From NCBI RefSeq assembly GCF_048569485.1, contig NC_134354.1, positions 396,500,170 through 396,564,169 on the forward strand: a stretch of 64,000 nucleotides of DNA. Reading direction: 5' to 3'. The notes beneath the pieces are model-generated. The model ran no database searches. It saw only the letters and a list, made by a program, of their open reading frames with translations, and had not been told where the DNA came from. The stretch comes from Anomaloglossus baeobatrachus. Taxonomy: Eukaryota; Chordata; Amphibia; Anura; Aromobatidae. Made by a program: the position numbers and the translations under genes. The stretch's first letter is position 1. Each line of letters begins with the position of its first letter. Shown in pieces: positions 22,701 to 34,952 of the stretch.

Positions 22701-24690
22701 GTTTTAAAAAACGGCCTGTGCTCCCCACCCCATGTTTGATACCCAGTCATAATAAAGCCCACAGCTCAGGGTTGGTATTCCCAGGCTGGGGAGGCCCATG
22801 GTTATTGGGCCCCCCAGGAAAAAATATCAGCCCACAGTTACCCAGAATTGTTGCAGCCATTAAATGCAACAATTCCAGGACTTTACGCAGCTCATCCAGA
22901 TTTCCCTGGTGTGGTGACAATCAAGGTTATGTAAGTTGTTAATGACAGTTCAGAGCTGCCACTAAGCCCTAGATTAGTAATGGGTAGGGGTCTATGAGAC
23001 CCCTCCCATTGTAGCCCCAGCTTCCCTAGTGGGCTGGCACTGCGTGGCATCCTATCACCATGTCTCTGCTCCCTCCTCTTTCCTGCACAGCCATCGTCAT
23101 GCTGCGCAGTCCTCTGTTTACCTGCATGGCCATCCTTGTGTTGCTTGGTCCTCGACCCGCCCCCCTCCAACACCCGTGTCCACCCACATGTCGCGTGGTC
23201 CTCTGCATTTACTTTTTTTGCTGTCCACATGTATTGCCTGTCCCCAGGGTTGGTCACGTGTATCAGTCTTCAGCTCCTGCCTAGGCCACTGACCCTGCAC
23301 ATGCTGGTGGGGTTTCCTGGTCTTCAGCCTAGAGGGCGCACAAGCATGCTTCCTGTCCCTTTAAGAGGAAGCGTTCACATCTTGATAGGTGTACCCAGCC
23401 TATTGCTGGGAGGCACCAGGTATTTAAGGGTGTTCCGCCTGATGGGAGGGGCCAGAGCAATGCATTAGAATTTTGATCTTAGCCTGTGTGTTGGTCCTGT
23501 CTGTCTGCTCTGGTTTTTAAGCTTCCAGCACCAGTCCTGCATGCTACCAGTGCTGCTCTGCTGTGTCTGTCCTGTCTGTTTCCTTGGACATGTTTTGTCT
23601 GTTCCCTGGTATCATCCTCTGTTCTTCTCCTGTGTCCATACCCACCTGCACCTGTCGTCCTGTTTGCCATAGCCATCCTGGTTGCACCTGTGTCCAATGT
23701 CCTGTTCCTATGTCCAGTGACTGGTGATTTGTGCCTGATGACGTGGACCCTGACGACCAGAGTGTCATGCCTGATGATCTGGATCCTCATGACTGGAGTT
23801 CCTCCTAAGGTCCTGTTCGAACTGCACCTATGTCCGATGTCCCTTGCCTGGTGACCCGAGCCTGATGACCCATGCTGGAAATTTCTTACCTGCCCCTTCC
23901 TGTCCAGCTGTTCCCCATTCAGACTAACTCATGTTCTGCCCTGTTTGTCCTGCCAGTGTCCGTCCTGCCTATGACTGTGTCCACCTGTCCTGCTGTCTCC
24001 CTGCACCACTCAGCTGCAACAGTCCCGTTTACTGCCCAGGGAGTGGCACCTGGCGTACTGCCTTGTGGCAGGTGCTTAGTTGAGCCTCTGTGATGAAAGG
24101 GTAAGCCTGGGTCATCCCTGTGGTCAAGTGGGTCCTCTCCCGCTCTTCGTCTTTTCCAGTGGTGAGTGTTACACCCATTACTAATTCTGTAAGTGAAAAG
24201 AAATAAACACAAACACCAAAAAAATCCTTTATTTTAAATCCAATTTATTAACCCCCCAAACATCCAGGTCCAACATGAGCCACACAAAGTCTCACGACGA
24301 TCCCGGCTCTGCTACATACTGAAGTCGCAGGACACTGACACAATAGACAACATGACCGTCCACTGCACTTAGAGGCAAACAATGACAGCCGCAGCTGTTA
24401 GCGATATTACCTGTGGTCACAGTTGGAGGTCCCAAGGTTCCCCACCTGTGACTGCAGATAACCTCATCTCAGGTGAACTGATTGAACTCAGTCATCTCAC
24501 CTCAGGTGAACTCTGATCAGTCAGACCTGCATCTCCTTGCAGATAACCGCATTTTTTATTTTTTTTTGCTAAGAGATGCAGATTTGGTACTGGAATTTAT
24601 ACACAAAATTTCTGCAACAAATTTGCATCTTTTGAAAAACAAACAAACAAAGGAATCCATGGAGGTGACATGTGAGAGGGGACCTATGTG
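22701..24690. mobile_element. Interspersed repeat split by a solo LTR
   Basis: Sequence left (about 22701-23009) and right (24174-24690) of the solo LTR reads as one repeat once the LTR and one copy of CCCAT are removed (ATGAGACCCCTCCCAT then TACTAATTCTGTAAGTG). The right part has AATAAA at about 24202. The family is not identified. Confidence 0.45.
23010..24173. mobile_element. Solo LTR (gypsy-like), TSD CCCAT
   Basis: 1,164 bp starting TGTAGCCCC and ending GTGTTACA, flanked by CCCAT at 23005-23009 and 24174-24178. It contains a TATTTAAGG promoter-like box near 23420 and C/T-rich sequence after it. No internal coding region, so it is a solo LTR left by recombination. Fossil. Confidence 0.7.
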
Positions 24691-25692
24691 GCTGGCTTCA
24701 TTTCTGTAGAGGTCGCTGGTGTCCCAGTTTTCAGTTGCCACTCCTGAACCTATGCAGGTGGTCAAGATGCCCAAGCAACGTTGAGGACATCATCGAGCCA
24801 AGGGTCTCTGTTTCTACTGGAGAGCTGCGGAACACTTCATCCATACATGTTCCGTGAGGACTTTATTGCTTATGGCTGGTGGGAGGCACTAACCTAAGAG
24901 ACAACAAATCCTCTTCCTTGTTGACCCTGTCTATATCCATATTGTATGGAGGTATTTGGTTCTCTGGGTGGTCAGCTTGCACCCTCCTCTGCCCCTCCAC
25001 TGCCGTACACGTGTGCTCCTGCTTTCTCCTGCTTCTGGGATCTGCACACACCGCACAGGTCCCCTGGGAGTGCACTTAGTGCGCCCGCATACACTCCCTG
25101 CTCTTAAAGGGCCAGTGCACTATTACTCGTAAGTGCCTCAGCCTATGGCTGAGCGCCACTAGGTATTTAGAACATGTTCCCACTAGGGGAGGTGCCTCTG
25201 CAACATGTTTAGTTAGTTACCCACTTACTAGTTAGTTGTCAGATCCCGTTTCCCTGTGTCCGTTACCTACAGTTATGTCTGCCTTCCCATACCTGTCTGT
25301 ACTTGCCATACCCTTCATACCTGCCTGCCTGCCTCAGCCATCTCAACCTGCAGTAACCCTCAGTCCACCATAGCATCGCACGACCCGTTCTACCCTCACT
25401 TACTGTATCCTCCTTTGAATATTGTACTTGTCTATGTATGCTCCTTTTCATATGTAAACGCCATGGAATAAATGGCGCTATAATAATAAATAATAATGAC
25501 CCGTTGCACCTGCCTGCACTAGAGACTCTACCTGTCCATACCTGAGCCCGTCCACACGGCCCTGGGAGTGGCACCTGGCGTCTACAGGCAGCCAAGCCAA
25601 TCCTCACCATCTGCAACTTTGGCAATTATTCGGTAGGCGCTTAGTTGCGCCCCTTCCATGTCAGGGTAAGCCCGGGTCCCCACTGCGTTACA
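24691..25692. repeat. LTR-like sequence, left end unresolved
   Basis: From about 25000 the sequence has LTR character: AAAGGGCCAGTGCACTA, a TATTTAGAAC box near 25164 and an ending CTGCGTTACA at 25692, very like the ends of the LTRs at 3651 and 24173. I could not find the left end or a target duplication. A 108-bp LINE tail is inserted in it. Confidence 0.4.
25390..25497 (+). mobile_element. 108-bp L2/CR1 LINE (or derived SINE) tail, 8-bp TSD
   Basis: Flanked by GACCCGTT at 25382-25389 and 25498-25505. It ends with a small hairpin (CGCCATGGAATAAATGGCG) followed by ATAATAATAAATAATAAT. The same design closes the L2/CR1 element at 54755 (CACCATGGAATCAATGGTG then AATAAT repeats). It is a strongly 5'-truncated copy, or a SINE using that tail. 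Confidence 0.7.
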
Positions 25693-26463
25693 ATCCCATG
25701 GCAGTAGAGATGTGGGAGACACAGTTTAGATTTTACATTGTGTTTCCCATGCAACTGAAGTGGCCATTTTGGTTACAGAGAACTGGCCACAGGATTTGTA
25801 AACAGTAACAGTGGGGATAACAAGGAGGGCACACCAGGTATAAAATTTATACATCAGTAAAGAATGGGAAAATTTTGTATCTAGTCTATATGTAGACTGG
25901 AGGGCCACTTTTTTTTATAAATTTAACTTTTATTAACCTGAATAATAACACAAGAAACCCCGTATTGTACAAAATAATGCACAATGTCAGAACGCAGGCA
26001 TTGTATCTAGATATTGTTAACATATCGAATCGGTAGGCCTAAAATATGGGGAGATACAAAAATCAAGACTATATCAACAACGATGATGCTGTAACCGACT
26101 ACTGTCGAAGGATCAACATACCTTTGTATACTATATAACGAGATCACCTTAGAGGAATGAAGAAAACCAGGGCCGTAACTCTAGTGTGAGTTGGCAGCAT
26201 AGAAGATACTGACTAAAACGTGAACAAGAAAGAAGAGAGAAAAGAAAGTCAGAGAAAGAAAAAGGTGGGAGTATTGGGGTCAAAAAGGGTAGGTGACTTT
26301 GCCAGGATGGGGTGAGGGGGCAGGTTCTACACACTGACATAGTGCAGATTCAACCAGACTCCAGCAGTGAAATGTAATCATCAGATCTCTTAAACTCTGT
26401 CCAGTAATACCAGGTTCTAACAAACCGACCTTGAGAGTTGTGAATTATGGAAGTGAGGTCTTT

Positions 26464-26574
26464 GAGCAACATTGTCTCATTTATCCTGGCGAACCTCATG
26501 GAGCAACATCGTCTCTTTTATCCTGGCGAACTATATCGAGCAACATTGTCTCATTTATCCTGGCGAACCACATA
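26464..26574. repeat. 37-bp tandem repeat, 3 copies
   Basis: GAGCAACATTGTCTC(A/T)TTTATCCTGGCGAAC starts at 26464, 26501 and 26538. It is a local triplication inside the L1 3' fragment. Confidence 0.85.
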
Positions 26575-26620
26575 GCCATCGTAGGAGGGTTATTTTTTTT
26601 CCACAAGCGAGGTATGCAAG

Positions 26621-27789
26621 TGTCGCGGGCGGGGAGGGGACGCTGCGCTTACCCCCTGCTCGGGTCCGGCTGCTGCTGCTGCTGCTCGGTGGTGGCTCGA
26701 GCGGTGGGCCGGATCCCGGGGACTCGAGCGGCGCTCCTCACCCGTGAGTGAAAAGGGGGAATGGTTGTGGGGATTTATTGTCCATGCCACCACCCACGGT
26801 TGTGGTGAGGTTGTGACACCACCGATGGTCTGGACGGGGATCCCGGGAACGATGACAGGGAGCACCTAAGTTGTTGTTTCTCCCCTCCGTGGGTAGGGGG
26901 GTTTGGTTGTCCCGGGGCCCGGTGAGGGAGGAATGTGGCAGGTGGGTTACAGGACCTGGTGAGGTGCAGGATCGCGGGGGCAGCGCGGTGCCGCACGGCA
27001 CAGTGGTACTCACTCAGCCAATGATGAATACAAAGTCTCCGGTAAAACAAACAGCTGGATGGACGGGTCCCACAGACGGCTGCGGTGGTTCTTCTCCCGG
27101 TAGGTTGGCGGTGACTGCCTTTCCCTGCACCTATGTTGTGTTCTCGGTTCTGGTGGCTTCCCACCGGTAACCCGCTCCCCAGCTTGGATGGATGCTGAGG
27201 GAGCCCCTTTTGCCCGCAGGCTCTGGCCCTGGGAACTGTAGCCTTGGCGGTGACTGTGTTTCCCTTCACGGTGTGAGCTGTTGCCTTCTATCGGATCTTG
27301 ACTGCTGGGAAACCCCGGAGGTTCCCTTCGCTAACGGATTTGACCGGTTTTACGGCGACTCCAAGCCTGGTCGGGGTCCGTAGGCCCTGCCGAATGGTGC
27401 TGGCTTCTCTTTGTTCCCCGGTCCGGTACCGGCGGGCCACCACCCGTCCTCAGTCCTTACGGTTCACTCCAATCGGCCTCGCCTGCAGACAGTCACCACC
27501 GTCTGCCAACCTTGCTGTATGTGCCCGGGCCACGCACCCGGACACGGTCAGTCTCCTCTACTCCTACTTCACTCTCTAAACTGCACTCAAACTCAACTGC
27601 CTTTTCCCGCCTCCAGGACTGTGAACTCCTCGATGGGTGGGGCCAACCGCCTGGCTCCACCCCCTGATGTGGACATCAGCCCCTGGAGGGAGGCAACAAA
27701 GATTTTTGTCTGACTTCGGTGTGCCTAGCCAGGGTGTGGGGTGTGTTGTTGCAGTACCTGTGACGACCTGGCTTGTCCAAGGCGCCACA
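26621..27789. mobile_element. Solo LTR (gypsy-like), TSD CAAG
   Basis: 1,169 bp, TGTCGCGGGC...GGCGCCACA, flanked by CAAG at 26617-26620 and 27790-27793. GC-rich with a CTG run near 26670. Inserted in the minus-strand L1 fragment. No internal region remains. Fossil. Confidence 0.75.
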
Positions 27790-28440
27790 CAAGCTCTGGC
27801 TGCCGTAATTAAGTGTCGTATTAACAAATTCTTGTACCTTTTCGTTGAGATGTCACAATAATGTAAAAAGACAAGGGTCAATCCACAGCGGTGGTCAAGC
27901 TAGTGACTTTATGTATAACTGTTTGTACATTCTCCCAAAACAGGGCAAGGCGCTTACATGACCAGAAAATGTGTATCAGACTACCCTCTTCCTCACCACA
28001 TCTCCAGTAGAGCAGACTCATTTCTGGGAAGATTGAGTGCAATCTAGTAGGAACTCTGTACCATCTGGTGAGCAACTTAAAACTCGCTTCCTGATCACGG
28101 GAGGAGATAGAGGATCAATGGGTCAGAGAACATATCTTTTCACATTGGGCCTCAGAAAACTGGATTTGAAGATTGTCCTCCCATTGTGCTTGAAATTTGG
28201 TTTGTGTTCCCATAGGGTGTGTTAATAAGATTATAAGCCATAGAAAGGGTACGTCTAATTGGGCCCGTGCTTATACATTCCTTCTCAAAAGGTGTCATAG
28301 AGTCAGAAAAATGGGATCTAGGAGAAAGGAATTTCAACAAATGTGTTGGCTCTCCATACATTGAGGGCACAAGAAGTTTGAGAGCTCATAAGTTGCTCCT
28401 TCGTTGGCCAGGTGTTTCCACTACCGAAGTGTAGCACTCT

Positions 28441-28660
28441 GTAGTAGCCCTCTCTCATAATTGACCGGAAAATCCGATGCTCGGGCCACTTTAACATTAA
28501 ATAACAAATTGTAACGATATACGAAAATATATAATTTGCTTATAAGCTACTTTTGACTCAAGCCATATGTTTATGGGTTATGTTTTTGCCATTTTCTGTA
28601 TGTATTAAAACTTTAATATACTTCAGTTAAAAAACAAAAAAAAAAAAAAGAAAATAGAAA
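28441..28660 (+). mobile_element. Probable LINE 3' end (plus) with poly(A)
   Basis: AT-rich sequence ending TTAATATACTTCAGTTAAAA then an A-rich tract (28627-28660). Orientation is opposite to the L1 fragment on its left and the 3' sequence differs from that fragment's, so I read it as a separate short LINE tail rather than an inverted half. Confidence 0.35.
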
Positions 28661-28747
28661 AAAGATAACTAGTGGTACTTACCTTTTAGGTATGTTTCCC
28701 ACAAGCAGATTACAGGTGCAGTGTCAATAACGTATTTTAGATGTTAC

Positions 28748-29348
28748 TGTCAGGGGTGTGTCAAGATTGACCAATAGTCCTGTGGTGTCCAGCTGTAGAA
28801 GGTCACAGTGTTTGGCTACACAAACTGCTTCCTGACATTCTATTGTGGTTAATCCCTTTCCTTTTAGGACCCTGCTCATATCCTAACCTTTCACCTGTTG
28901 ATCATCATCACTTCTCTTTGTGTCCTTAAATACCCACATTTCCCCTTGGTGTTTGCTGGGGATAGCATTATATTCTTATATAAGCCATAGCTGTAAGCAG
29001 TCAGCTTGTATTCATCTGAAGAAACGTTGTTTTTGCTATACCTCTAGCAGAGTCATCTTGGAAATAAGTTGTATACTTACCCTGTGTGTGGTCCCTGTGT
29101 GTTCGTTAAAACTTAGTGAGGTTAACTAAGACCTCATCCCATTCGTTCCCTAGCTGGGGCCCAGTTAAGTGTCAGCCATTATCAGGTATCCTGCTCGGTG
29201 CATAGGTGTGGAACCTATCTAGGGTGGTCAGGGAAGCCAGATGCCAGCAGAAGGTTTGGTCAGGGGTTACCATCCCCCCCTTCCCTAGACACAGGGTTTC
29301 CCTTCCCTGTTGCCGTAAGCGTGGTACTTCCTCATACATAGCGTGACA
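28748..29348. mobile_element. Solo LTR, 601 bp, TSD GTTAC
   Basis: Starts TGTCAGGGGTG, ends GCGTGACA, flanked by GTTAC at 28743-28747 and 29349-29353. It contains TTAAATACCC near 28925 and a TATATAAGCC box near 28978. No coding content. Fossil of a gypsy- or retrovirus-like family. Confidence 0.75.
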
Positions 29349-29353
29349 GTTAC

Positions 29354-30198
29354 TTCATGCATCAATGTATGCATGTATGCATGTAGGTTCCAACCATCAT
29401 CTTATTTCTAAATATAAAGAATAAAATTTCAAAAGGTTTATCAAAAATTTGAAACACATTCCCTACTTGACTCTGGCAATACATAATACTACCCATGTAG
29501 TTAGAGACAAAATGTATTATTATTACACAAGTTGTGGTGACATTTCTTAGCCCAGTTTCATATAAGCGTATATTTGTGCCTGTATTATAGCTTAGTTTCC
29601 TGGATCAATCATGGATTTAAGCTAGATTCACACTTGGCTCAATATTACTTTCATGCCTCCCATTCAAGGTTTCTATCTGAATCCCTGAAGAATAGAATTC
29701 ATACATGCCCCTTTCGGAGTCATGCAACACAACGAGACAAATACAGTTCAAGTCGACCTCATTTGAGCTCTTTTGTGGTGGTGTTTATCTTTTCAATAGA
29801 AGCACAAGAATGTAATATATTCTTTTGCCCCTCTGAAAAGATGGACGCACCGTAAAGAAGGACAATTGGAGTCCATTTGAACTTCATTTGCATCATTAAA
29901 ATGATAGGCTCCATCAGATGAATCTCGTTTTCCAGGGATTCACATAGAAGCTCTGGATGGAAGCCATGAAAGCACTGCTCAGTGAAATGTGAATTTAGCC
30001 AAGCTCACATTTATCCCATGCTCTACCCTGACCATATCAAAATTCCTAAAAAACATGAGGATTCATACTGAACCTGCAGTGGAACATTCAGGTTAATTCC
30101 TCACTTTGAACTCTATTTGGCTACTGGTCCGGTGTTTTTTTTTTTTCCAAACAGACACATAAGCATAGTTAACCACACTTTTGTGTCCACCTGAAAAA
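29354..30198. other. No gene seen; possible MITE remnant
   Basis: 29617-29999 is bounded by GCTAGATTCACACTT and an imperfect inverse AAATGTGAATTTAGC, which may be a decayed MITE. No target duplication could be matched. The rest is unremarkable. Confidence 0.3.
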
Positions 30199-30810
30199 TG
30201 TCACTCTGTACTAAGGGAGACGCTGAAGCTACAAGCAGTGTAGCTTCAGAGTTCAGTTAGCAGGCAAACCACCAGAGGGCAATAGAGTAGTCAGTAGACC
30301 AGATCAACAGCAGGAGGTCTCGTCCATAGTACAGGGATAATAAAATCGTGGTCAGGTGATAGCCGAGGGTCAGAAGCCGGGAAGTCACGTATGCAACAGA
30401 GGGGAGAGACAGAGCCGAAGTTATGAATGAGAATACAGGTCAGATGCCAGGAAGTCCAAGTACAAACAAGGGCGGAGGACAAACAGGTCTGGACCGGGAT
30501 AAGACAGACAGGGAAGGGTACACAATAGACATGAGCGGGTAGTCAGGGATCGGCACAGACGGACGAACAAGGAGACTACGGGTCAAAACAAGGTAGCTGG
30601 GAGGCAGGATAGATCAGGTAACTCACCAGAACCAGTAACACATGATGCAGAGCATAAACTATCACTGGCACTGAACCAGAGGTGCAGCACCAGGATATAG
30701 TATCCTGGAAACAGGAGTGAGGCAGGGAGGAGTTAACCCCTGACATGACCAGGCCAGGGCTGGGTGACATAATCAAACCACAGCAGCTGATACAGACCTT
30801 GATCATGACA
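30199..30810. mobile_element. Probable solo LTR, 612 bp
   Basis: Starts TGTCACTCTG and ends GATCATGACA, with A-runs (AAAA) on both sides as a possible short duplication. The interior is AGG/CAGG-rich, like the minus strand of frog gypsy LTRs. Fossil; boundaries uncertain. Confidence 0.45.
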
Positions 30811-31625
30811 AAAAGATGGCAAATTAGTTCTACATTTTAGGATGAAGGTTAGAGGCAGATATAGAAGATATTTTATATTGCAAGTAATGCAATCTCAGCA
30901 AACAATTTACTGACAATGTAATAGTGTTGGTTAAAAGATGATTTTCTGAGTCTGCTCCTGGTGCATTTCCTAACCATTGTAAATCAAACAAAGGCTAAAC
31001 TTCCATCTCCATTACTGTCGCTGGCTCCAAGGCATATGTGAACTTTGTGAGGCTTCCATTATACAACAGAGAGCAAGTTACAAAATATTACATTTATTCT
31101 TATCAGCCCTCTACAGTGTTCATTGAAGGCCTTAAACAAATATTACAGAAGTTTAAATCTACAATACGCCATATTTAAAGCCATAAAAAGAGTAAACAGA
31201 AAGAATTTGAATGTAGAAGGTGCAAATACCGTAGGTTTTTCATGTTTATTAAATGTATAATATAGCAGATTTACTGCATTTCACAAATATTCTCACTGAA
31301 AATGTCTTTGTTTTATTGGTTAGAAATGCCATTTACAAATACTTTTGCCTTATTGCTTTGCTTTTATCAATTTCTCCTCGTTCGTGAGTACAACTGCAAG
31401 GACAGCAACCTTTGGAATAAAAACGTACAGAAAAATCTATGTAAAACAGTAACAAAGGCACACTACACATTACATGTTCAATGCTCGCAAGCAACCTTAT
31501 CTGTAAAATGACTATATTTCCATTATTATTGGCCATGTAACACCCAGATTCACTGTAGTCAATTAAAAGTGTAACGAATGTGAAATAATATTGCTTCAAA
31601 TTGTGCTTACGTGCCATCTCCTAGT
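30811..31625. other. No gene or repeat recognised
   Basis: AT-rich unique-looking sequence. I see no open frame with protein-like composition and no terminal repeats. Confidence 0.4.
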
Positions 31626-31965
31626 CTTCTGGTCTACATCCACAAGTCTGCAGTCACTCTATTTGTCACTCTATGTGACTGCCTACTTATGAATCCTCCC
31701 AGTGCACAAACTGTGCGCTGTGAGGATTCGCCGGTTTCAGAGTCGGGGACGGCGATCACATGGACGCGAGTATGTGATATACATGTTCCCGACTAGATGT
31801 CTGCAGCAATACTCAATACACTTGTATGTCGCATACTCTCAGCTATGTGACTGCCGTTCCCGACTCTGAAACCAGTGAATCCTTACAACGTACAGTGCAT
31901 GCAATGTGAGGGTTCACAGGTCTGCAGTTACATAGATTGACTGCAGACTTTTGGATTTAGACTAG
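31626..31965. repeat. Foldback repeat, arms about 150 bp
   Basis: AAGTCTGCAGTCACTCTAT near 31642 and GGTTTCAGAGTCGGG near 31733 recur inverted as CCCGACTCTGAAACCAGTG near 31858 and GATTGACTGCAGACTTTTGG near 31936. The arms are diverged. Probably a MITE of the foldback type; ends and duplication not resolved. Confidence 0.6.
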
Positions 31966-32084
31966 TCCACCACTTTAAGCACCTTCAGGTGGTGCTAGGC
32001 AGGAAACAATGTGGAGGATTGATGCTCTATCTGGAAGTTGACCCACTCTCAATGCACTTGCAACCTCATTTACATGAGGATTTA

Positions 32085-32837
32085 AGCTGTGTGCGCACTT
32101 TGCGTTGAGGTAGTTGCAGTTCTAAACGCATCCTCTGGCAGAAATTGCCTTTGCCAATTTTGGTACGGATCTCCAAAACGCTATAAATACGCTTGCGTTT
32201 TTACCGCGTTTTTACATGCTTTTTCATAGCTTAAAGTCAGATGCGTTTTGATCACAAAGACCAAACTAAAAAAGTTTAAACATACAAACACTGGAAAAAA
32301 AAGGAAAAAAATGATAACAAATTTCAAAATTAAAATCATACCGCAAATAGTTATATTTAATATAATTATAGCGGTTTGCTAATATTTATGTTAAAAATAA
32401 CGAAAAAATATTAATTTTCATTAATTAAATTGTTGGACTATGTGTGTGTGCAAAGGGACATATCATGCCATTATTTTGATGTCATAAATGCATGAGTTTA
32501 TTTTGCCAAAAAAAGCATGTTTTCTGCATCCAAAAAGCATGTAAAATGCTAGAATTTTGAGATAGGATGCGTTTTGTAATTTTTTTATTAACTTTATTGA
32601 TGGCAAAACACAGCCAAAATGGCAAAAACAATTGACATGCTGCTTCTTTAAACGCAGAGTTTTTGCCACAAATTATGCCACAAAAAAGCAGCGTTTATAA
32701 AAGCATAGTGCGCACAAGAAATCACAAAATCCCATAGACTTTGCTGGGAAATCAAAACGCATGCATTTTGGCATTAAAACACTGCAGTTGAAAACGTTGC
32801 GGAAACGCAGGTAAAAACGCAAAGTGCACACATAGCT
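32085..32837. mobile_element. 753-bp MITE, TTA TSD
   Basis: Ends AGCTGTGTGCGCACTTTGCG and CGCAAAGTGCACACATAGCT are inverses, flanked by TTA (32082-32084 and 32838-32840). The interior is AT-rich with many GCGTTT/AAACGC blocks. PIF/Harbinger-type by target duplication; no transposase. Confidence 0.7.
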
Positions 32838-32840
32838 TTA

Positions 32841-33436
32841 AAGCTGATATTGTCAGATCTGGAAAAATATACCAAAAGGTGTTTAAGTTTGTTTTTTAAT
32901 ATGGCAGTCACAGGCTGTGATATTTCCTTGTGCCAATGTGATGACTTAGGTCATCAATATCAGATGGGTGGGTATCTGACACCAGGCACCCCACTTATAA
33001 GCTGCTATATGCTACTGTGGTAGCCGGATTTAAATGCCTTGAACAGAGTTGCAGTGAGCTGATCCATTCAATATGTAGCAGCCACTGTCAGGTACTGTAG
33101 ATCAGCAGCTACTGATTGGCTGCAGCAGTCACATGACTCAACAATGTCAAATGAAAACGGGGGAGCACATTTTTACTTTATGATGAGCAGTGTAGCTGTT
33201 AAGGATTTATCCAGTAGGGGACAATCTCTTTCATGTTTAAATTCATTTAGCATTGTCCACCTTAGCCAATAGATGTAACAGTGTCAGATCTATTGGAAGA
33301 AGCAGCCATGTGATGAGTTATGCTCCATATAATGTATGTGCTGAGGAGAGACTGCTTTGTGTAAATGATGTTGACAAAAACAGCCTGATCATATAAATAA
33401 GGCAGGATAATTTTCAAATCAAGTAACTCAGTAAGT
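32841..33436. other. No gene seen
   Basis: Unique-looking sequence between two MITEs, with no credible frame or repeat structure. Confidence 0.4.
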
Positions 33437-33438
33437 TA

Positions 33439-34215
33439 CCGTATTTTTCGTTTTATAAGACGCACTGGATTATAAGACCCAGATAAAAAAAAGTACAAAA
33501 AAAATAGGGTCCATCTCATACTCCAGTATTGTCTTACCGGAGGGGGGTGGCAGCGGTGGTGGACTGGAGACACAGGTTGGAGGGGCAGTGCTGGTGGGGT
33601 CTGTGCTGGTGGGGGTCTGTGCTGGCAGCGGTGGGTCTGTGCTGGCAGCGGAAGTTGCAGTGGCTGTGTGGAGCAGGCCGGTGCGGCAACTGTCACAGAT
33701 GCTCTGTCAGCGGTCCCGGGCTTCAAAGAAACAGCACCTGGAGCGGCACGGGACAGATGGAGCTTTCTCCAGACGCGCTGATTCCGGATGCCATCATTTG
33801 AAGCCAGAGCATCTGGGATACCTGCTGCACAGCCATCGCAGCTTCCACTGCCAGCACAGCCAACGCAGATTGCACAGCCAGAGTGCCGCCTGCACAGTGA
33901 AGCAGCCAGCCTGACGCTCGCCTGCAAATAGAGGCAGCTGGCCACCCACACAAAGAGGCAGCAGGCCGCCGGCACAGAGAGGCAGCCGGCCGCCCGCACA
34001 GAGAGGTACCTGGCCGCCTGCACAGAGAGGCACCCGGCCGCTTGCAGATAGAGCTACCCACACAAAAAGGCAGCCGGCTGCCCGCACAGACTGCCCCCTG
34101 CGCCAATTCTCCAAATCCCAGTAAGCTACAGTATATTTGGATTTTAAGGCGCACCCCTCATTTTCCTTCAACATTTTTGGGAGGAAAAGTGCGTCTTATA
34201 ATCCAAAAAATACGG
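33439..34215. mobile_element. 777-bp TA-flanked MITE with 24-bp minisatellite
   Basis: Ends CCGTATTTTTCGTTTTATAA and TTATAATCCAAAAAATACGG are imperfect inverses, flanked by TA (33437-33438 and 34216-34217). From about 33907 to 34100 a 24-bp unit (GAGGCAGCCGGCCGCCCGCACAGA type) repeats roughly seven times; starts at 33931, 33955, 33979 and 34003. Because 24 is a multiple of 3, this gives stop-free frames on both strands that are not genes. Confidence 0.8.
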
Positions 34216-34217
34216 TA

Positions 34218-34952
34218 CTTTTTTTTATTGTTAACTTGGCCGTGTATTGCCAAAACTAAAAAAATGATTTCATCGTGGAGATCCACATCGATCCTTGGTG
34301 CTGTTTGAGGTGCCCAAACTTTTCTGTTTTGTGCGTCTGCAAAACTAACATGAAGGGAACATTGTAGTCACTGCTGAAATGATTCTACAAATTTTAAAAA
34401 GGTGTACACTTTATGTTAGCAAATTAAATTCCTAACAAAATAGTGGTTAAAGAAGAATGACCACTAGTTCCTTATTTTCACAGATGTGTTTTAGATCTGA
34501 TTCTGCAGCACTTACTATTATATCGGTATGACAGATTCTCCTCCTGCAGATGTTGGTACAGTTTTCCTCACACACTGCACAGCGCTCCTGTTCTTCAAAT
34601 GCATTTTTCAGTTGATGTACAGGTCTGGTCACATTCCCCTCCATCAATGGCCATTTTGTGTACAGCAGAACAGTGCATTCTGTGTGAAAGGCTGTATTGA
34701 CAAGGGCAGAAGGAGAACCTGACATACCTATTTACTAGAAAGGGCCACAAAATAATGTCCTCAAGACATCTGTGAAAATACAGAAAAAGTAGACAACGAC
34801 TTTAAGCTGTCATTTCTTCCTTAACCACTATTTTGTATGAAACCGATTTTGATGGTGACCAAAGTATTTACTCCATAGGGGTTCAAAAGGTAAAGGGAGA
34901 GCTATGTCAGTCATTTACTGCAAGAATTACGAATTAGATAATTCAACTCTAA
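34218..34952. other. Spacer; one unrecognised 92-codon frame
   Basis: The minus strand at 34725-34447 has an open frame with several cysteines (ERCAVCEENCTNICRRRIC). I do not recognise it. It lacks clear splice sites or neighbours of the same protein, so it is listed as sequence, not as a gene. Confidence 0.3.

Larger units (their letters stand above)
25905..28440 (-). mobile_element. L1 3' fragment (minus), split by a solo LTR
   Basis: On the minus strand, 28370-27878 translates to a C-terminal L1 ORF2 segment. It includes RWYRVPTRLHSIFPEMSLLY, the cysteine/histidine knuckle YWRCGEEEGSLIHIFWSCKR and FWENV. The rest of the 3' end continues left of the LTR (26600-25905), with AATAAAAG near 25930 and an A-run at its extremity. 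Frames are broken. The insertion at 26621-27789 divides it. Confidence 0.65.

Noticed and set aside
25905-28660. Single L1 insertion with an inverted 5' half (twin priming)
   Set aside because: Both the minus part and the plus part end in their own, different 3' sequences, so they are more likely two insertions.
28990-29030. CTGAAGAAACGTTG as a hammerhead core
   Set aside because: CUGAAGA runs directly into AACGTTG with no room for stem II, and it lies inside a solo LTR.
34447-34725. Cysteine-containing 92-codon frame below GJA9
   Set aside because: No recognisable domain, no splice signals that I could defend, and similar-length frames occur by chance throughout.
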